Assembly (NCBI RefSeq): GCF_002095385.1
Contig: NZ_MIPP01000004.1
Coordinates: 62,001 to 126,000 of the forward strand
Direction of reading: 5' to 3'
Source: Pantoea eucrina
Lineage (GTDB): Bacteria; Pseudomonadota; Gammaproteobacteria; Enterobacterales; Enterobacteriaceae
Length of the DNA: 64,000 bases
The notes beneath the pieces were generated by a model. The model saw only the letters and a program-made list of their open reading frames with translations, searched no databases and had not been told where the DNA came from. Below, piece by piece: positions 53,244-64,000 of this stretch. Position 1 is the stretch's first letter, and each line of letters opens with the position of its first letter. Both the position numbers and the translations under genes were made by a program.

Positions 53244-53957
53244 ATGGAGAGTAAAATCTGCGGTCCGCGTTCAGCGCTGCTGGATAGCCTGACATGGCTG
53301 GAGTATGCCTTTCAGCCTGCGGGTCTGCCTGCACCTGAGGCTGCCGCTTACGGACATCAGCGTCACAGCGCCCGCGTGGTGTTATCGGGACAAAACCGGC
53401 CGCCAAAAAGCTGTGAATCTGACGGTGTGATTGCTGAAGATAACCGTCCGGTAGCGGTTTATACTGCCGACTGCCTGCCGGTGCTGTTTGCCGATCCCGT
53501 GCAGCAGCAGGTGGCGGCGATCCATGCCGGGCTGAACGGCACGCTTAGCGGAATTCTGCAAAGCGCGCTGGATGTCCTGCTGGCACGCGGCGCGAGTATC
53601 GATACGCTTTGCGTCGCTATCGGTCCGGCCATTGGCCCCTGCTGTTATGAGCTGGGCGAGGATCGTATCCGCCAGATGCAGCAGCTCAGCGATCTGCCGC
53701 CGCTGCAGTGGACGCATCAGCAACCCGTGAATCCGCAGGCGGTACGTGCGCAGGCGCAGGCGCAGCAGCAGGGGGCGTGGTTCAGCCTGCCCGGGCTGGC
53801 GCGCAGCATCCTGCTAGAGCGCGGACTCGGGCCGGCACAGATTGATGCGGTCAACGTATGTACCTACTGTATGGCCGAGGCGGGATCCAGCTACCGGCGC
53901 AATACCCACTTCAGTAGTGGATACCAGTCGCGCTTTTCGTGGATCCGCCGTCGTTAA
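53244..53957 (+). CDS. PgeF/YfiH-family (laccase-fold) paralogue
   Basis: A 237-residue protein of the YfiH family (PgeF/LACC1-like; purine nucleoside phosphorylase or peptidoglycan-editing activities reported in the family). Catalytic residues seem kept: His in 'GHQRHSARVV', Cys in 'VYTADCLPVLFAD' and His in 'IHAGLNGTLSG'. But the normally invariant HAGWRG reads HAGLNG, and 'IGPCCYELG' is standard. It is not beside rluD-clpB, where the housekeeping yfiH sits in Escherichia, so it may be a second copy with changed specificity. Start ATG with AGGAG ribosome-binding site. Confidence 0.85.
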   Translation: MESKICGPRSALLDSLTWLEYAFQPAGLPAPEAAAYGHQRHSARVVLSGQNRPPKSCESDGVIAEDNRPVAVYTADCLPVLFADPVQQQVAAIHAGLNGTLSGILQSALDVLLARGASIDTLCVAIGPAIGPCCYELGEDRIRQMQQLSDLPPLQWTHQQPVNPQAVRAQAQAQQQGAWFSLPGLARSILLERGLGPAQIDAVNVCTYCMAEAGSSYRRNTHFSSGYQSRFSWIRRR

Positions 53958-54100
53958 TCGCTTTGCTGCCCTGTGAGCAGCCGGCCCGTGGATAAGCGCG
54001 CTAAGCGTCAGCAGAGCCGCGGCTCCAGGCGGCGAGATTGGCGCTTTCTTCTGAATCTCCACTGTTTAAAATGTTGCCAGGCAGGCTCTCGGGCCACGCA

Positions 54101-54864
54101 CTACACGGCTACGCGCATACCGCCATCGACAAACAGCAGATGTCCGTTAACGAAATCTGAGGCGGCAGAGGCCAGAAAGATGGCGGCACCAATCAGCTCT
54201 TCCGGCTTACCCCAGCGCGCAGCAGGCGTACGCTTAGTCAGCCAGCCGGTAAACGCGGGATCGTCAGCCAGCGGCTGCGTCATCTCGGTGACAAAGTAGC
54301 CCGGCGCAATCGCATTAACCTGAATGTTGTAGCGCGCCAGCTCGACGCACATTCCCCGCGTCAGCATGGTGACCGCCCCTTTAGAGGCCGCATATGGCGT
54401 GATGGTGTCGCGGCCCAGCTCACTCTGCATTGAACCGATATTGATAATTTTGCCGCGCTGGCGCGTTACCATCTGCTGCGCCACTTTTTGCGAGACAAAA
54501 AACACGGCGGTCTGGTTTACCGCAATTACGTCGTGCCAGTCCTGTTCAGGAAACTCCAGAAAAGGCCGCCGACGCTGGATGCCGGCGTTATTTACCAGAA
54601 TATCGATGGCGCCCCACTGTGCTTCAATTTCATCGATCGCCTGATGCACCGCGCCGGAATCGGTTACGTCAAACGCTTTGGCCCGGGCGACGATCCCCTG
54701 CTCACGCAGGCGACGGCGGCGCGCTCTGCCCCTTCAGCTGTGGTCGCGTTAATAATCACTTCGGCGCCGGCTTCACCCAGGCCCTGCGCCAGCAGAAACC
54801 CGATACCGCGTGCTGAACCGGTCAGCAGTACACGCTTGCCGGCCAGAGAAAAGAGTGCGTTCAT
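54101..54864 (-). pseudogene. idnO: Gluconate 5-dehydrogenase-type SDR (IdnO), frameshifted
   Basis: Two frames make one IdnO-like short-chain dehydrogenase of about 254 residues. The first (54864 to about 54715) has the Rossmann 'LLTGSARGIGFLLAQGLGE'. The second (through 54101) carries 'ILVNNAGIQRRRPF', the Ser and 'TPYAASKGA' catalytic Tyr-Lys, and 'GHLLFVDGGMRVAV' at the end. The shift falls in the GC-rich 'GCGCGCCGCCGTCGCC' stretch near 54710-54730; with one base corrected, the sequence reads 'LREQGIVARAKAFDVTD' as expected. IdnO reduces 5-ketogluconate to gluconate. It lies behind idnD in the same operon. Either a real mutation or a sequence error. Confidence 0.85.
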
Positions 54865-54873
54865 AGTATCTCC

Positions 54874-55905
54874 CTAAAAAGTCAGCTGAACTTTTGCCGC
54901 GCGGGTTTTATCGCTGGCAAACTGCAGCGCCGCATCGATATCCTGAAGCGGGTATTCCCCGCTGTAGAGCGGCAGCGGGTTGATAACGCCCTGCGCCAGC
55001 CACTCAACTGCCGTATTAAATTCATGCGTAAAACGGAACGATCCCGTCAGATTTATCTCTTTGGCAATCAGCGTCATCAGGGGGAAATCAGGAAATGCGC
55101 CGCCCATTCCTACCTGCACCACCGTGCCTCTGGCACACACAACTTCCAGGCAGCTCTGCAGTGACGCCGGATGGCCGGACGCTTCAAACGCAACATCGAA
55201 GTAGCCCTTATCCGCCATCCAGCCGGTGAAATCGCCGCTTGCCGCGTTAACTATTTGCGTGGCACCCATTTGCTGCGCCATCTCCAGCGAACGTTCACTG
55301 ATATCGCTGCAGACAACCTCTGCAGCACCACGCGCCTGCGCGGCAGCGGCAATCAGACAGCCAATTGGCCCGGTGCCGGAGATAAAGATACGCTTACCGG
55401 TAAGATCGCCAGCCTGATGCGTGGCGTGAATGCAGACCGCGAGCGGCTCAGCAAACACCATCACCTTTTCATCGGCATCCTGTGGAAAAGGCACGCACTG
55501 GCTGCTCGCCACCACTTTGTGCCGGGTAAATCCGCCATCGACGTGCGGGACATACATTGCACTGCCAAAAAAGCGCATGGCGGTACACTGGTTCTCCTGC
55601 TGGCGCTGACAATATTTGCATTCACCGCAGGGTTTAGCTGGATTGACAGCCACTTTTTGCTGCGGCTGCAGGCGGGGATCGTCGCTTTCAATGACGTAAC
55701 CAATCACTTCATGCCCGAGTATCATGGGCATTTGCAGCGCAAAGCTGCCCACTTTTCCCTCCTGGTAGTAGTGCAGATCGGAGCCGCAGATTCCGCCGCG
55801 CGTAATGCGCACCAGCGTGCCGGAGCCATCCCATTGCACCTGCTGCTGTGCGACACTGACCTGCTTTTTGCCGGTAATAACGCAGGATTGCGTTTCAATA
55901 TTCAT
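54874..55905 (-). CDS. idnD: L-idonate 5-dehydrogenase
   Basis: A 343-residue zinc-dependent medium-chain dehydrogenase. 'GGICGSDLHYY' (Cys zinc ligand), 'GHEVIGYV', 'KPCGECKYCQRQQENQC' (structural zinc cysteines) and the coenzyme site 'FISGTGPIGCLIAAAA' identify it, and it matches IdnD throughout. It oxidises L-idonate to 5-ketogluconate for the next enzyme, IdnO. Putative CRP and GntR/IdnR-type operators lie upstream at 55965-55980 and 56002-56017. The kinase and transporter genes of the pathway are not nearby. Confidence 0.92.
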   Translation of the reverse strand: MNIETQSCVITGKKQVSVAQQQVQWDGSGTLVRITRGGICGSDLHYYQEGKVGSFALQMPMILGHEVIGYVIESDDPRLQPQQKVAVNPAKPCGECKYCQRQQENQCTAMRFFGSAMYVPHVDGGFTRHKVVASSQCVPFPQDADEKVMVFAEPLAVCIHATHQAGDLTGKRIFISGTGPIGCLIAAAAQARGAAEVVCSDISERSLEMAQQMGATQIVNAASGDFTGWMADKGYFDVAFEASGHPASLQSCLEVVCARGTVVQVGMGGAFPDFPLMTLIAKEINLTGSFRFTHEFNTAVEWLAQGVINPLPLYSGEYPLQDIDAALQFASDKTRAAKVQLTF

Positions 55906-55934
55906 GTTTATCCTGTGAGTCTGATAATGTGACG

Positions 55935-55980
55935 ACTATAAAAACGGGTTAAACAGGATAAAACTGTGATGAACATCACT
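55935..55980 (-). promoter_or_regulatory. CRP site and -10 element of idnD
   Basis: TGTGATGAACATCACT at 55965-55980 is close to the CRP palindrome (TGTGA-N6-TCACA). On the minus strand TATAGT at 55940-55935 is a plausible -10; the CRP centre would be about 44 bases upstream of the start, close to the class II position. This predicts catabolite control of idnD-idnO. Confidence 0.6.
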
Positions 55981-56001
55981 CAGAACGATGTTACAGAAAA
56001 G

Positions 56002-56017
56002 ATGTTACCGGGAACGT
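56002..56017. promoter_or_regulatory. GntR/IdnR-type operator upstream of idnD
   Basis: ATGTTACCGGGAACGT differs in three positions from the gluconate-regulon palindrome ATGTTACCGGTAACAT. It lies about 100 bases upstream of the idnD start and just beyond the CRP site, the arrangement known for idonate/gluconate operons. No regulator gene of this type is in the window. Confidence 0.6.
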
Positions 56018-56064
56018 GAACTGGCTATCAGGTTGCTGCGCTCGGGCGCGGCCGCCCTGCGCGA

Positions 56065-56763
56065 TTACCGGGCTGACAGCAGCTCCCGGCTATATTTAAA
56101 TAGTTCCGAATCTGAACGGACGCCGAGCTTTTTCAGCGCCGACTGCTTCTGTCCGCTTACCGTCTTCCGGCTTCGTCTGAACTTGGCCGCAATCTGTGAA
56201 ACGCTCATGCCATCAAGAAAGCAGCGGATCACTTCTGCTTCACGCGGACTTAATAATCTTATTTTTTCGTGAAGAACCGGCTTACAGCTGATACAGAAAT
56301 CATCGTCCGCCTTTTTTCCGGAAATGGCATACAGCGTCTGGATCTCTTCAGCAAGGTGCGTGGCTAAAAACAGGTTATTCTCAGCAACGGATCTGACCGC
56401 CGCCAGTACCTCTTCAAAGGGATGGCTTTTACCGATAAACCCGTTTACGCCGGCCCGGAGTACCATTCTTGCTACCGCCGGGCTTTCGGCAGAGGTTAAA
56501 ACCAGCATTTTCTGCATCGGATAGTGATTACGTATTTGCTTTATTAGCGTCAGGCCATCAATTTCACGCTCGCCCAGCAGGAAATCCAGAATCAGAACAT
56601 CAACACTGTGCGTACTTAACGCGCTGAAAAGCTCGCTGCCGGAAGACCAGGCAGCAACAAGGTGAATATCGGGATGGTTTTTCAGACATAGCTCAAAAAC
56701 CAGACGAATCATAGGATGACCGTCAAGAACAGCAATACGGACTGGCTGAGTGTTTAAATCCAA
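56065..56763 (-). CDS. RcsB-like LuxR-family response regulator with altered receiver
   Basis: A 232-residue protein: REC domain (about 8-125) and C-terminal LuxR-type helix-turn-helix ('LLSPREAEVIRCFLDGMSVS', 'RRSRKTVSGQKQSALKKLG'), most like RcsB. The phospho-acceptor Asp in 'VDVLILDFLLGE', the 'VLTSAES' Thr/Ser and the 'FIGKS' Lys are present. But the acidic pair that binds Mg2+ (usually D-D or E-D before H-P) reads 'LDGHP', with the second acid replaced by Gly. It may be poorly phosphorylated and work by dimerisation or with RcsB. No sensor kinase is adjacent. Confidence 0.85.
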   Translation of the reverse strand: MDLNTQPVRIAVLDGHPMIRLVFELCLKNHPDIHLVAAWSSGSELFSALSTHSVDVLILDFLLGEREIDGLTLIKQIRNHYPMQKMLVLTSAESPAVARMVLRAGVNGFIGKSHPFEEVLAAVRSVAENNLFLATHLAEEIQTLYAISGKKADDDFCISCKPVLHEKIRLLSPREAEVIRCFLDGMSVSQIAAKFRRSRKTVSGQKQSALKKLGVRSDSELFKYSRELLSAR

Positions 56764-59457
<2,694 letters not shown>

Positions 59458-60576
59458 TCAGCGCAGTTTGACCGCGCGCAGCACCACAAACTTGGCGCTG
59501 GACGCCACCAGTTCGCAGTTACCAAACAGCTTCTTCATCTTCTGGTGATAGCCGAGGTGCCGGTTGCCCACGATGCGCAGCTCACCGCCATACTGCAGGC
59601 AACGCTTTGCGTCGCGCAGCATCTGCCACGCCAGGTGATCGGTAACCGCATGCTGCTGGTGGAACGGCGGATTGCACAACACCGCATGCAGCCGGTCGGA
59701 GGGAAAGCCGCTCAGCACATTATTAACGCGGAACTGACTGCGCGACAGATCCTGCGGGCGGTTAACCCTGACGTTCAGCTCGCTGGAGGCGACCGCCATA
59801 TAAGATTCATCATAAAACAGTACCTCAGCCTGCGGATTCTGCTCCAGTGCCATTAAGCCAATCACGCCGTTGCCGCAGCCGAGATCCATGATTTCGCCTT
59901 CAATATTGTGTGGCAAATGCTGCATAAACAGCCGCGCGCCAATATCCAGCGAAGTGCGTGAAAAGACGTTGGCGTGGTTATGGATCTGGTAAGGCGTCTC
60001 ATCGAGTGGCCAGACGGTAGTGTCCGCCGCCTCAGCCAGCGCCGGGGCGCTGTAACGGCTGTAGATCAGACGCGCTTTTTTCCAGGCCAGCGACGTTTTA
60101 CTCTCACCCAGAATTCGCTCAAACAGCTGCAGGGTGGAGTTATGAATATCTTTTGCTTTGGCTGCCGCCAGAATCAGCGTCTCTGGCGTGGCCACGCTGC
60201 GCAGCGCACGCAGCTGATGCTCCAGCAGCGCCAGCGCTTTGGGAATTTTGATTAAGACAGCAGCAGGCGCCGCAGGCAGCGCGCTCAGGCTGTCAATAAA
60301 GTGAATGCGATCGTCAGACAAACCATTTAAGCGCAGATTCTGTCTGGCTGCCTGCTGGCTCAGCCAGGAGTCGCTGACGTGCCAGATCTCCCGATCCTGC
60401 AGGCCACAGGTTAATGCCCCAAAGCTGTCATTGAACACCAGCACCGGACCTTCCGGCAGCGTCTGCTGCAGCAGATATTCATCGGCAGCATCCCACGCCT
60501 GTAACGGGCTCTCTTCGCGCATCGGCGGAAAGCGCTCCAGCGTAAGGGTGCTATGGGTCAGTTCAAGTTGGCTCAT
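59458..60576 (-). CDS. rlmG: 23S rRNA (G1835) N2-methyltransferase
   Basis: A 372-residue protein from the ATG at 60576 (GGAG 5 nt upstream); the frame opens 10 codons earlier. Two Rossmann-like methyltransferase domains; the catalytic C-terminal one has '[20 protein letters not shown]' and '[12 protein letters not shown]' (NPPF). RlmG methylates G1835 in 23S rRNA. Divergent from ygjP with 82 bases between, and convergent with fadH. Confidence 0.95.
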   Translation of the reverse strand: MSQLELTHSTLTLERFPPMREESPLQAWDAADEYLLQQTLPEGPVLVFNDSFGALTCGLQDREIWHVSDSWLSQQAARQNLRLNGLSDDRIHFIDSLSALPAAPAAVLIKIPKALALLEHQLRALRSVATPETLILAAAKAKDIHNSTLQLFERILGESKTSLAWKKARLIYSRYSAPALAEAADTTVWPLDETPYQIHNHANVFSRTSLDIGARLFMQHLPHNIEGEIMDLGCGNGVIGLMALEQNPQAEVLFYDESYMAVASSELNVRVNRPQDLSRSQFRVNNVLSGFPSDRLHAVLCNPPFHQQHAVTDHLAWQMLRDAKRCLQYGGELRIVGNRHLGYHQKMKKLFGNCELVASSAKFVVLRAVKLR

Positions 60577-60658
60577 GGGATCTCCGGCGTGGTACACTTT
60601 GCGCAATTTTCGCCCTGAAAAGGGGGGCGCAGTATACTGTCTTTCGTCAGGAATCCCA

Positions 60659-61159
60659 ATGTCATTAATTTATCTGCAGGGTTACCCTGAAAATATCCTC
60701 GAACAGGTGCAAATGCTGATTGATCATCAGCGATTAGGCGCGTTCCTGCAGCAGCGCTATCCCGAGACGCATGATGTGGTCAGCGATCGCGCGCTGTATG
60801 ACTACACGCAGGCGATAAAAAATCGCTATATGCGCAGCGCACCTCCGGTAAGCAAAATCCTCTGGGATAATAAAATCAAAGTGATGAAGCATGCGCTGGG
60901 GCTGCACACGGCCATTTCCCGCGTACAGGGCGGCAACCTGAAAGCTAAAGCGGAGATCCGCATCTCCACCTTTTTCCGCCTTGCTCCTGAGCCTTTCCTG
61001 CGCATGATTGTGGTGCACGAACTCGCCCACCTCAAAGAGAAAGATCACAGCAAAGCGTTCTATCAGCTCTGCTGCCATATGGAGCCTGACTATCATCAGC
61101 TGGAATTTGACGCGCGCCTGTGGATGACCGATCAGGCGATGCGCGGCAACGCAGCTTAA
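60659..61159 (+). CDS. ygjP: YgjP-family metal-dependent hydrolase
   Basis: A 166-residue protein starting at the ATG at 60659 (AGGAA ribosome-binding site); the longer upstream frame lies in antisense rlmG sequence. It carries the zincin motif '[18 protein letters not shown]' (H-E-x-x-H...H) near residue 120, as in the YgjP/WLM SprT-like family. The E. coli gene lies in the same rlmG-ygjP order. Its substrate is unknown. The stop overlaps the convergent CLC gene by four bases. Confidence 0.93.
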   Translation: MSLIYLQGYPENILEQVQMLIDHQRLGAFLQQRYPETHDVVSDRALYDYTQAIKNRYMRSAPPVSKILWDNKIKVMKHALGLHTAISRVQGGNLKAKAEIRISTFFRLAPEPFLRMIVVHELAHLKEKDHSKAFYQLCCHMEPDYHQLEFDARLWMTDQAMRGNAA

Positions 61160-62913
61160 AGAAACTCCTGTGCTTTCTGAATCAGACTGGTTTTGGTCAG
61201 GGCGCCCATAAAACGACGCTCCTGCGGATTATTCAGCACCGGCAGCCGCTCGAGCGTCACGCGTGAAAATGCCTCCCACCCTTCGCGCATGCTCTGTCCC
61301 TGAAAAATGCAGGGAAAGTTGCTATCCATGACGGTGCTGACCGGCGAGTCCAGAGTGATCTCCTGCGCCAGTACCTTGCGCGAGATCTCGTGAATGGAGA
61401 CCACGCCCAGAAACTGCCCCGCCTGATTCAGTACGTAAACATAGCGTTCACGCTTCAGCGAGCTGACCGCCAGCGCCTGTCCGACCGACTCTTCCGGCTG
61501 CAGCGCTGCACCGGGAATAATCAGCTGGTCGACACGCATATGGTCAAAATCATACCAGGCTTCAGAACGGCTCAGGTGATGGCTGACCACCGGATAGGTG
61601 CTGGCGGACTGCAGGCGGTAGACCACCATTGAAGCCAGGACCGAGGCGATCATCAGCGGAAACAGCAGGCTGCTGTTAAGCGTCATCTCCAGTACCATCA
61701 GCATCGCCATCAGCGGAGCCTGACTGACAGCGGCCAGCACGGCGGCCATGCCTATTGCTGCATAGAGCAGCGTATCGCCCACCGGCAGCTGCAGCGCGGC
61801 TGCGCTCTGCGCCAGAATCACCCCGAGCAGGGCGCCAATCAGCAGCGAGGGCGTAAACAGTCCGCCGACGGCATTTGAGCCTACGGAGAGGGTTGTCGCC
61901 AGGGTTTTGAGCAGCAGCAGCAGCAGCAGTCCGGTGATGACATAGTGCCCCTCAATGATCTTCACAATCACTTCATAGCCGTTGCCGAGAATATCCGTGG
62001 AGAGCAGCGCCAGCAGGCCGACAGCGACGCCTCCTGCGCCAAGCCGCAGCGGCAGCGATCGCACGCGGCTGAATAGCCGCCGGCTGCGGCCAATCAGCGC
62101 GATCAGCAGCCAGCCGGCAACGCCTGCTATCAGACCAATCAGCACTGTCATCAGCAGGCTCACTCCATCCATCTGAAACAGCGTATCGGCAAGCGGATAA
62201 AGCGCATTGCGAAAACCCAGCGCCCACATGGTCATCACCGCCACCGCAGAGGCGACAATCAGCGGGATCAGTCGCTGCAGGGCTGAAATACCAAAAGCAA
62301 TTTCAGCAACAAAGATCGCCGAGGCAAGTGGCGCGTGGTAAACCGAGGAGAGGCCCGCTGCTGCCGCCATGGCGACAATGTCGCTGTTGCGCAGATTGAG
62401 CGATGCCGGCAGCCAGCGTCCCAGCAGACTGCCGCTGAGCGCTGAGAGCTGTACCATCGGCCCCTCTTTACCGATTGAAGCGCCGCTGCCAATGCTGGCG
62501 ATTGAAGAGAGCGCGCGAAACAGTGAGGTGCGCGTCGGCACGGCATCCAGCCTGGCGTTAATCACTTCCAGGTAGTCTGTTTTTACCGTTTGCTGCTGCT
62601 CAATTGCGACGGCATAGCGCAGGAACCAGCCCGCCAGTACGCCGCCGCCGCCCACCAGCAGCGGCCAGAAGATCCACGGCCAGACGTGCATCGCCACGGT
62701 GATCTCATGGTCACTGTTAAACAGCAGCTGGTTAATCACATCGATAATGCCACGAAACGCCAGCGTCACCAGCGAGGCCATCAGCCCCACCGGAATGGCG
62801 ATCAGCAGCGTGGTCCAGTTTAATGCATGTTTGCTTCCGCTCACCCGGCTCTCCCGTTCGCAGGCTTTCAGACACAGGGGCTCACTATATTGGAATGCGG
62901 ATCGCAGGATCAA
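61156..62913 (-). CDS. CLC-family chloride channel/transporter with CBS domains
   Basis: A 585-residue protein with about 12 membrane helices. CLC signatures: 'GSGASIGKEGPMVQL' (with the gating Glu of G-K-E-G-P), 'GGLFTPSLLIGALLG' (G-x-F-x-P) and 'GSNAVGG'. The C-terminal 140 residues hold a CBS pair ('DQLIIPGAALQPEESVGQAL', 'SPVSTVMDSNFPC', 'RLPVLNNPQERRFMGAL'). It moves chloride, perhaps with H+ exchange. An ATG some 27 codons downstream near 'SKHALNWTTLL' may be the true start, since the N-terminal part overlaps the promoter of ygjR. Confidence 0.9.
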   Translation of the reverse strand: MILRSAFQYSEPLCLKACERESRVSGSKHALNWTTLLIAIPVGLMASLVTLAFRGIIDVINQLLFNSDHEITVAMHVWPWIFWPLLVGGGGVLAGWFLRYAVAIEQQQTVKTDYLEVINARLDAVPTRTSLFRALSSIASIGSGASIGKEGPMVQLSALSGSLLGRWLPASLNLRNSDIVAMAAAAGLSSVYHAPLASAIFVAEIAFGISALQRLIPLIVASAVAVMTMWALGFRNALYPLADTLFQMDGVSLLMTVLIGLIAGVAGWLLIALIGRSRRLFSRVRSLPLRLGAGGVAVGLLALLSTDILGNGYEVIVKIIEGHYVITGLLLLLLLKTLATTLSVGSNAVGGLFTPSLLIGALLGVILAQSAAALQLPVGDTLLYAAIGMAAVLAAVSQAPLMAMLMVLEMTLNSSLLFPLMIASVLASMVVYRLQSASTYPVVSHHLSRSEAWYDFDHMRVDQLIIPGAALQPEESVGQALAVSSLKRERYVYVLNQAGQFLGVVSIHEISRKVLAQEITLDSPVSTVMDSNFPCIFQGQSMREGWEAFSRVTLERLPVLNNPQERRFMGALTKTSLIQKAQEFL

Positions 62914-62981
62914 ATAGTGCCGGCAGGTTTCCTGCCGCCGCGTGCTACCCTGCGGCTTTATTTTGTCAGGAGAGCAGACCT

Positions 62982-63968
62982 GTGATTCGCTTTGCCATTG
63001 TCGGCACCAACTGGATTACCCGTCAGTTTATTGACGCAGCACATGAGAGCGGCAGGTTTACGCTCAGCGCAGTCTATTCACGCAGCCAGCAGCAGGCTGA
63101 CGCCTTTGCCGCAGATTACGCCTGTCCGCTCACGTTCACCTCACTGGAGGCTCTGGCGGCATGCCAGGATATCGACGCGGTCTATATCGCCAGCCCGAAT
63201 GCACTGCACTGCGAACAGGCGCTGCTGTTTATGTCTCACGGTAAGCATGTGATCTGCGAGAAACCGCTGGCCTCCACGCTGCGTGAAGCCGAAGCGATGA
63301 TCGCCTGCGCTCAACAGCATCAGGTTGTGCTGTTTGAAGCCTTTAAAACCGCCAGCCTGCCTAATTTTCTGCAGCTGCAGCGCACCCTGCCGCAGCTGGG
63401 CACGCTGCGTAAGGCGCTGTTCAGCTACTGTCAGTACTCTTCCCGTTACCCGCGCTATCTTGCCGGTGAAAACCCGAATACGTTTGACCCGCGCTGGTCC
63501 AATGGCTCCATCATGGATATCGGCTATTACTGCCTCGCTGCTGCCGTCACGCTGTGGGGTGCGCCACAGCGCGTCACGGCTGAAGCCACGCTGCTGGCGA
63601 GCGGCACAGATGCGCACGGCACCGTGATACTTCACTATGGCGAGTTCGACGTCACTCTGCTGCACTCCAAAGTCAGCAACTCCGCTATTCCGAGCGAAAT
63701 TCAGGGAGAGGAGGGTTCGCTGCTTATTGAGAAACTGGCAGAGTGCCAGCAGCTGCGGCTACTGCCACGCAGCGGTGTTGAGCAGAATCTGACGCAGCCG
63801 CAGCACAGCAATACGATGCGCTATGAAGCAGAGGTGTTTGCCAGTCTGGTGGAAACGCAGCAGACCGCACACCCTGGCCTCGAAATTTCGCGGCTGACAG
63901 CAGCGCTGCTGACCACCATCCGCCAGCAGACCGGCGTGATATTTCCCGCCGATCGCCAGGAAGTGTAA
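62982..63968 (+). CDS. ygjR: Gfo/Idh/MocA-family oxidoreductase YgjR
   Basis: A 328-residue NAD(P)-dependent oxidoreductase starting at a GTG (62982) with AGGAG 9 nt upstream, beginning 'VIRFAIVGTNWIT' (Rossmann motif). It has 'IYIASPNALH'-like and 'HVICEKPLAS' (catalytic Lys), and 'GSIMDIGYYCLAA'. Homologous to YgjR; in E. coli this gene precedes alx, which probably lies just beyond the window. Substrate unknown. The longer frame upstream overlaps the antisense CLC gene. Confidence 0.9.
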   Translation: MIRFAIVGTNWITRQFIDAAHESGRFTLSAVYSRSQQQADAFAADYACPLTFTSLEALAACQDIDAVYIASPNALHCEQALLFMSHGKHVICEKPLASTLREAEAMIACAQQHQVVLFEAFKTASLPNFLQLQRTLPQLGTLRKALFSYCQYSSRYPRYLAGENPNTFDPRWSNGSIMDIGYYCLAAAVTLWGAPQRVTAEATLLASGTDAHGTVILHYGEFDVTLLHSKVSNSAIPSEIQGEEGSLLIEKLAECQQLRLLPRSGVEQNLTQPQHSNTMRYEAEVFASLVETQQTAHPGLEISRLTAALLTTIRQQTGVIFPADRQEV

Positions 63969-64000
63969 ATATTGCTAAATATGACTGGTCCTGCATTGCA

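Noticed and set aside
60305-60658. 118-codon extension upstream of ygjP
   Set aside because: It is antisense to rlmG; ygjP starts at 60659 with a ribosome-binding site and family-typical N-terminus.

Overview
This window is chromosomal DNA of an enterobacterium. The ddlA, idnD/idnO and fadH-rlmG-ygjP-ygjR genes have close Escherichia-type counterparts. The moderately GC-rich backbone and gene order suggest Erwiniaceae, most likely Pantoea or a close relative. The genus is an inference; no rRNA or other decisive marker is present.

Region A (1 to about 18,300) is an integrative element whose left end lies outside the window. It opens with an AlpA-type regulator, an inovirus Gp2/YagK-YfjJ type putative replication protein and a protein built from W/H/F/Y-rich repeats. 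An anti-phage cargo follows. It has a SIR2-like plus P-loop (STAND-like) protein split into two frames at a run of eight A, a KAP-family P-loop NTPase, a complete type I restriction-modification system whose subunit sizes fit type IB (hsdR-hsdM-hsdS), and a PD-(D/E)XK nuclease fused to a PUA/EVE-like domain. Next come a structured RNA leader with two overlapping small ORFs, another small gene, ORF debris and a tyrosine integrase. The right edge is a 47-bp 3' fragment of tRNA-Ile2 (anticodon CAT, ileX type) at 18253-18299, which reads as an attachment-site copy left by integration into that tRNA.

Region B (about 18,670 to 46,700) is a 28-kb leftward-transcribed type VI secretion cluster. All thirteen core genes are present: tssB-tssC-tssK-tssL, an OmpA-domain protein, hcp, clpV, vgrG, PAAR, tssM, tssA, tssF, tssG, tssJ and tssE. 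A second, frameshifted TssA/VasL-type gene closes the cluster. Cargo modules sit between core genes. One is a Tle4-type phospholipase with its Tli4 immunity protein behind vgrG. Another is an unrecognised, AT-rich two-gene module between clpV and vgrG that looks like an effector/immunity pair. A frameshifted small gene lies between hcp and clpV.

Region C (about 46,980 to 64,000) is ordinary chromosome: an MgtC-family membrane protein, ddlA, a MASE1 diguanylate cyclase, a SulP anion transporter, a PgeF/YfiH paralogue, an idnD-idnO pair (idnO frameshifted) behind recognisable CRP and GntR/IdnR-type operators, an RcsB-like regulator with an altered receiver pocket, fadH behind a FadR-like box, rlmG, ygjP, a CLC chloride channel with CBS domains, and ygjR.

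Three genes (vasL, the gene at 40049-40356, idnO) carry single frame breaks in otherwise good sequence, and the SIR2 gene carries one at a homopolymer. Read-level confirmation would separate real lesions from sequence errors.
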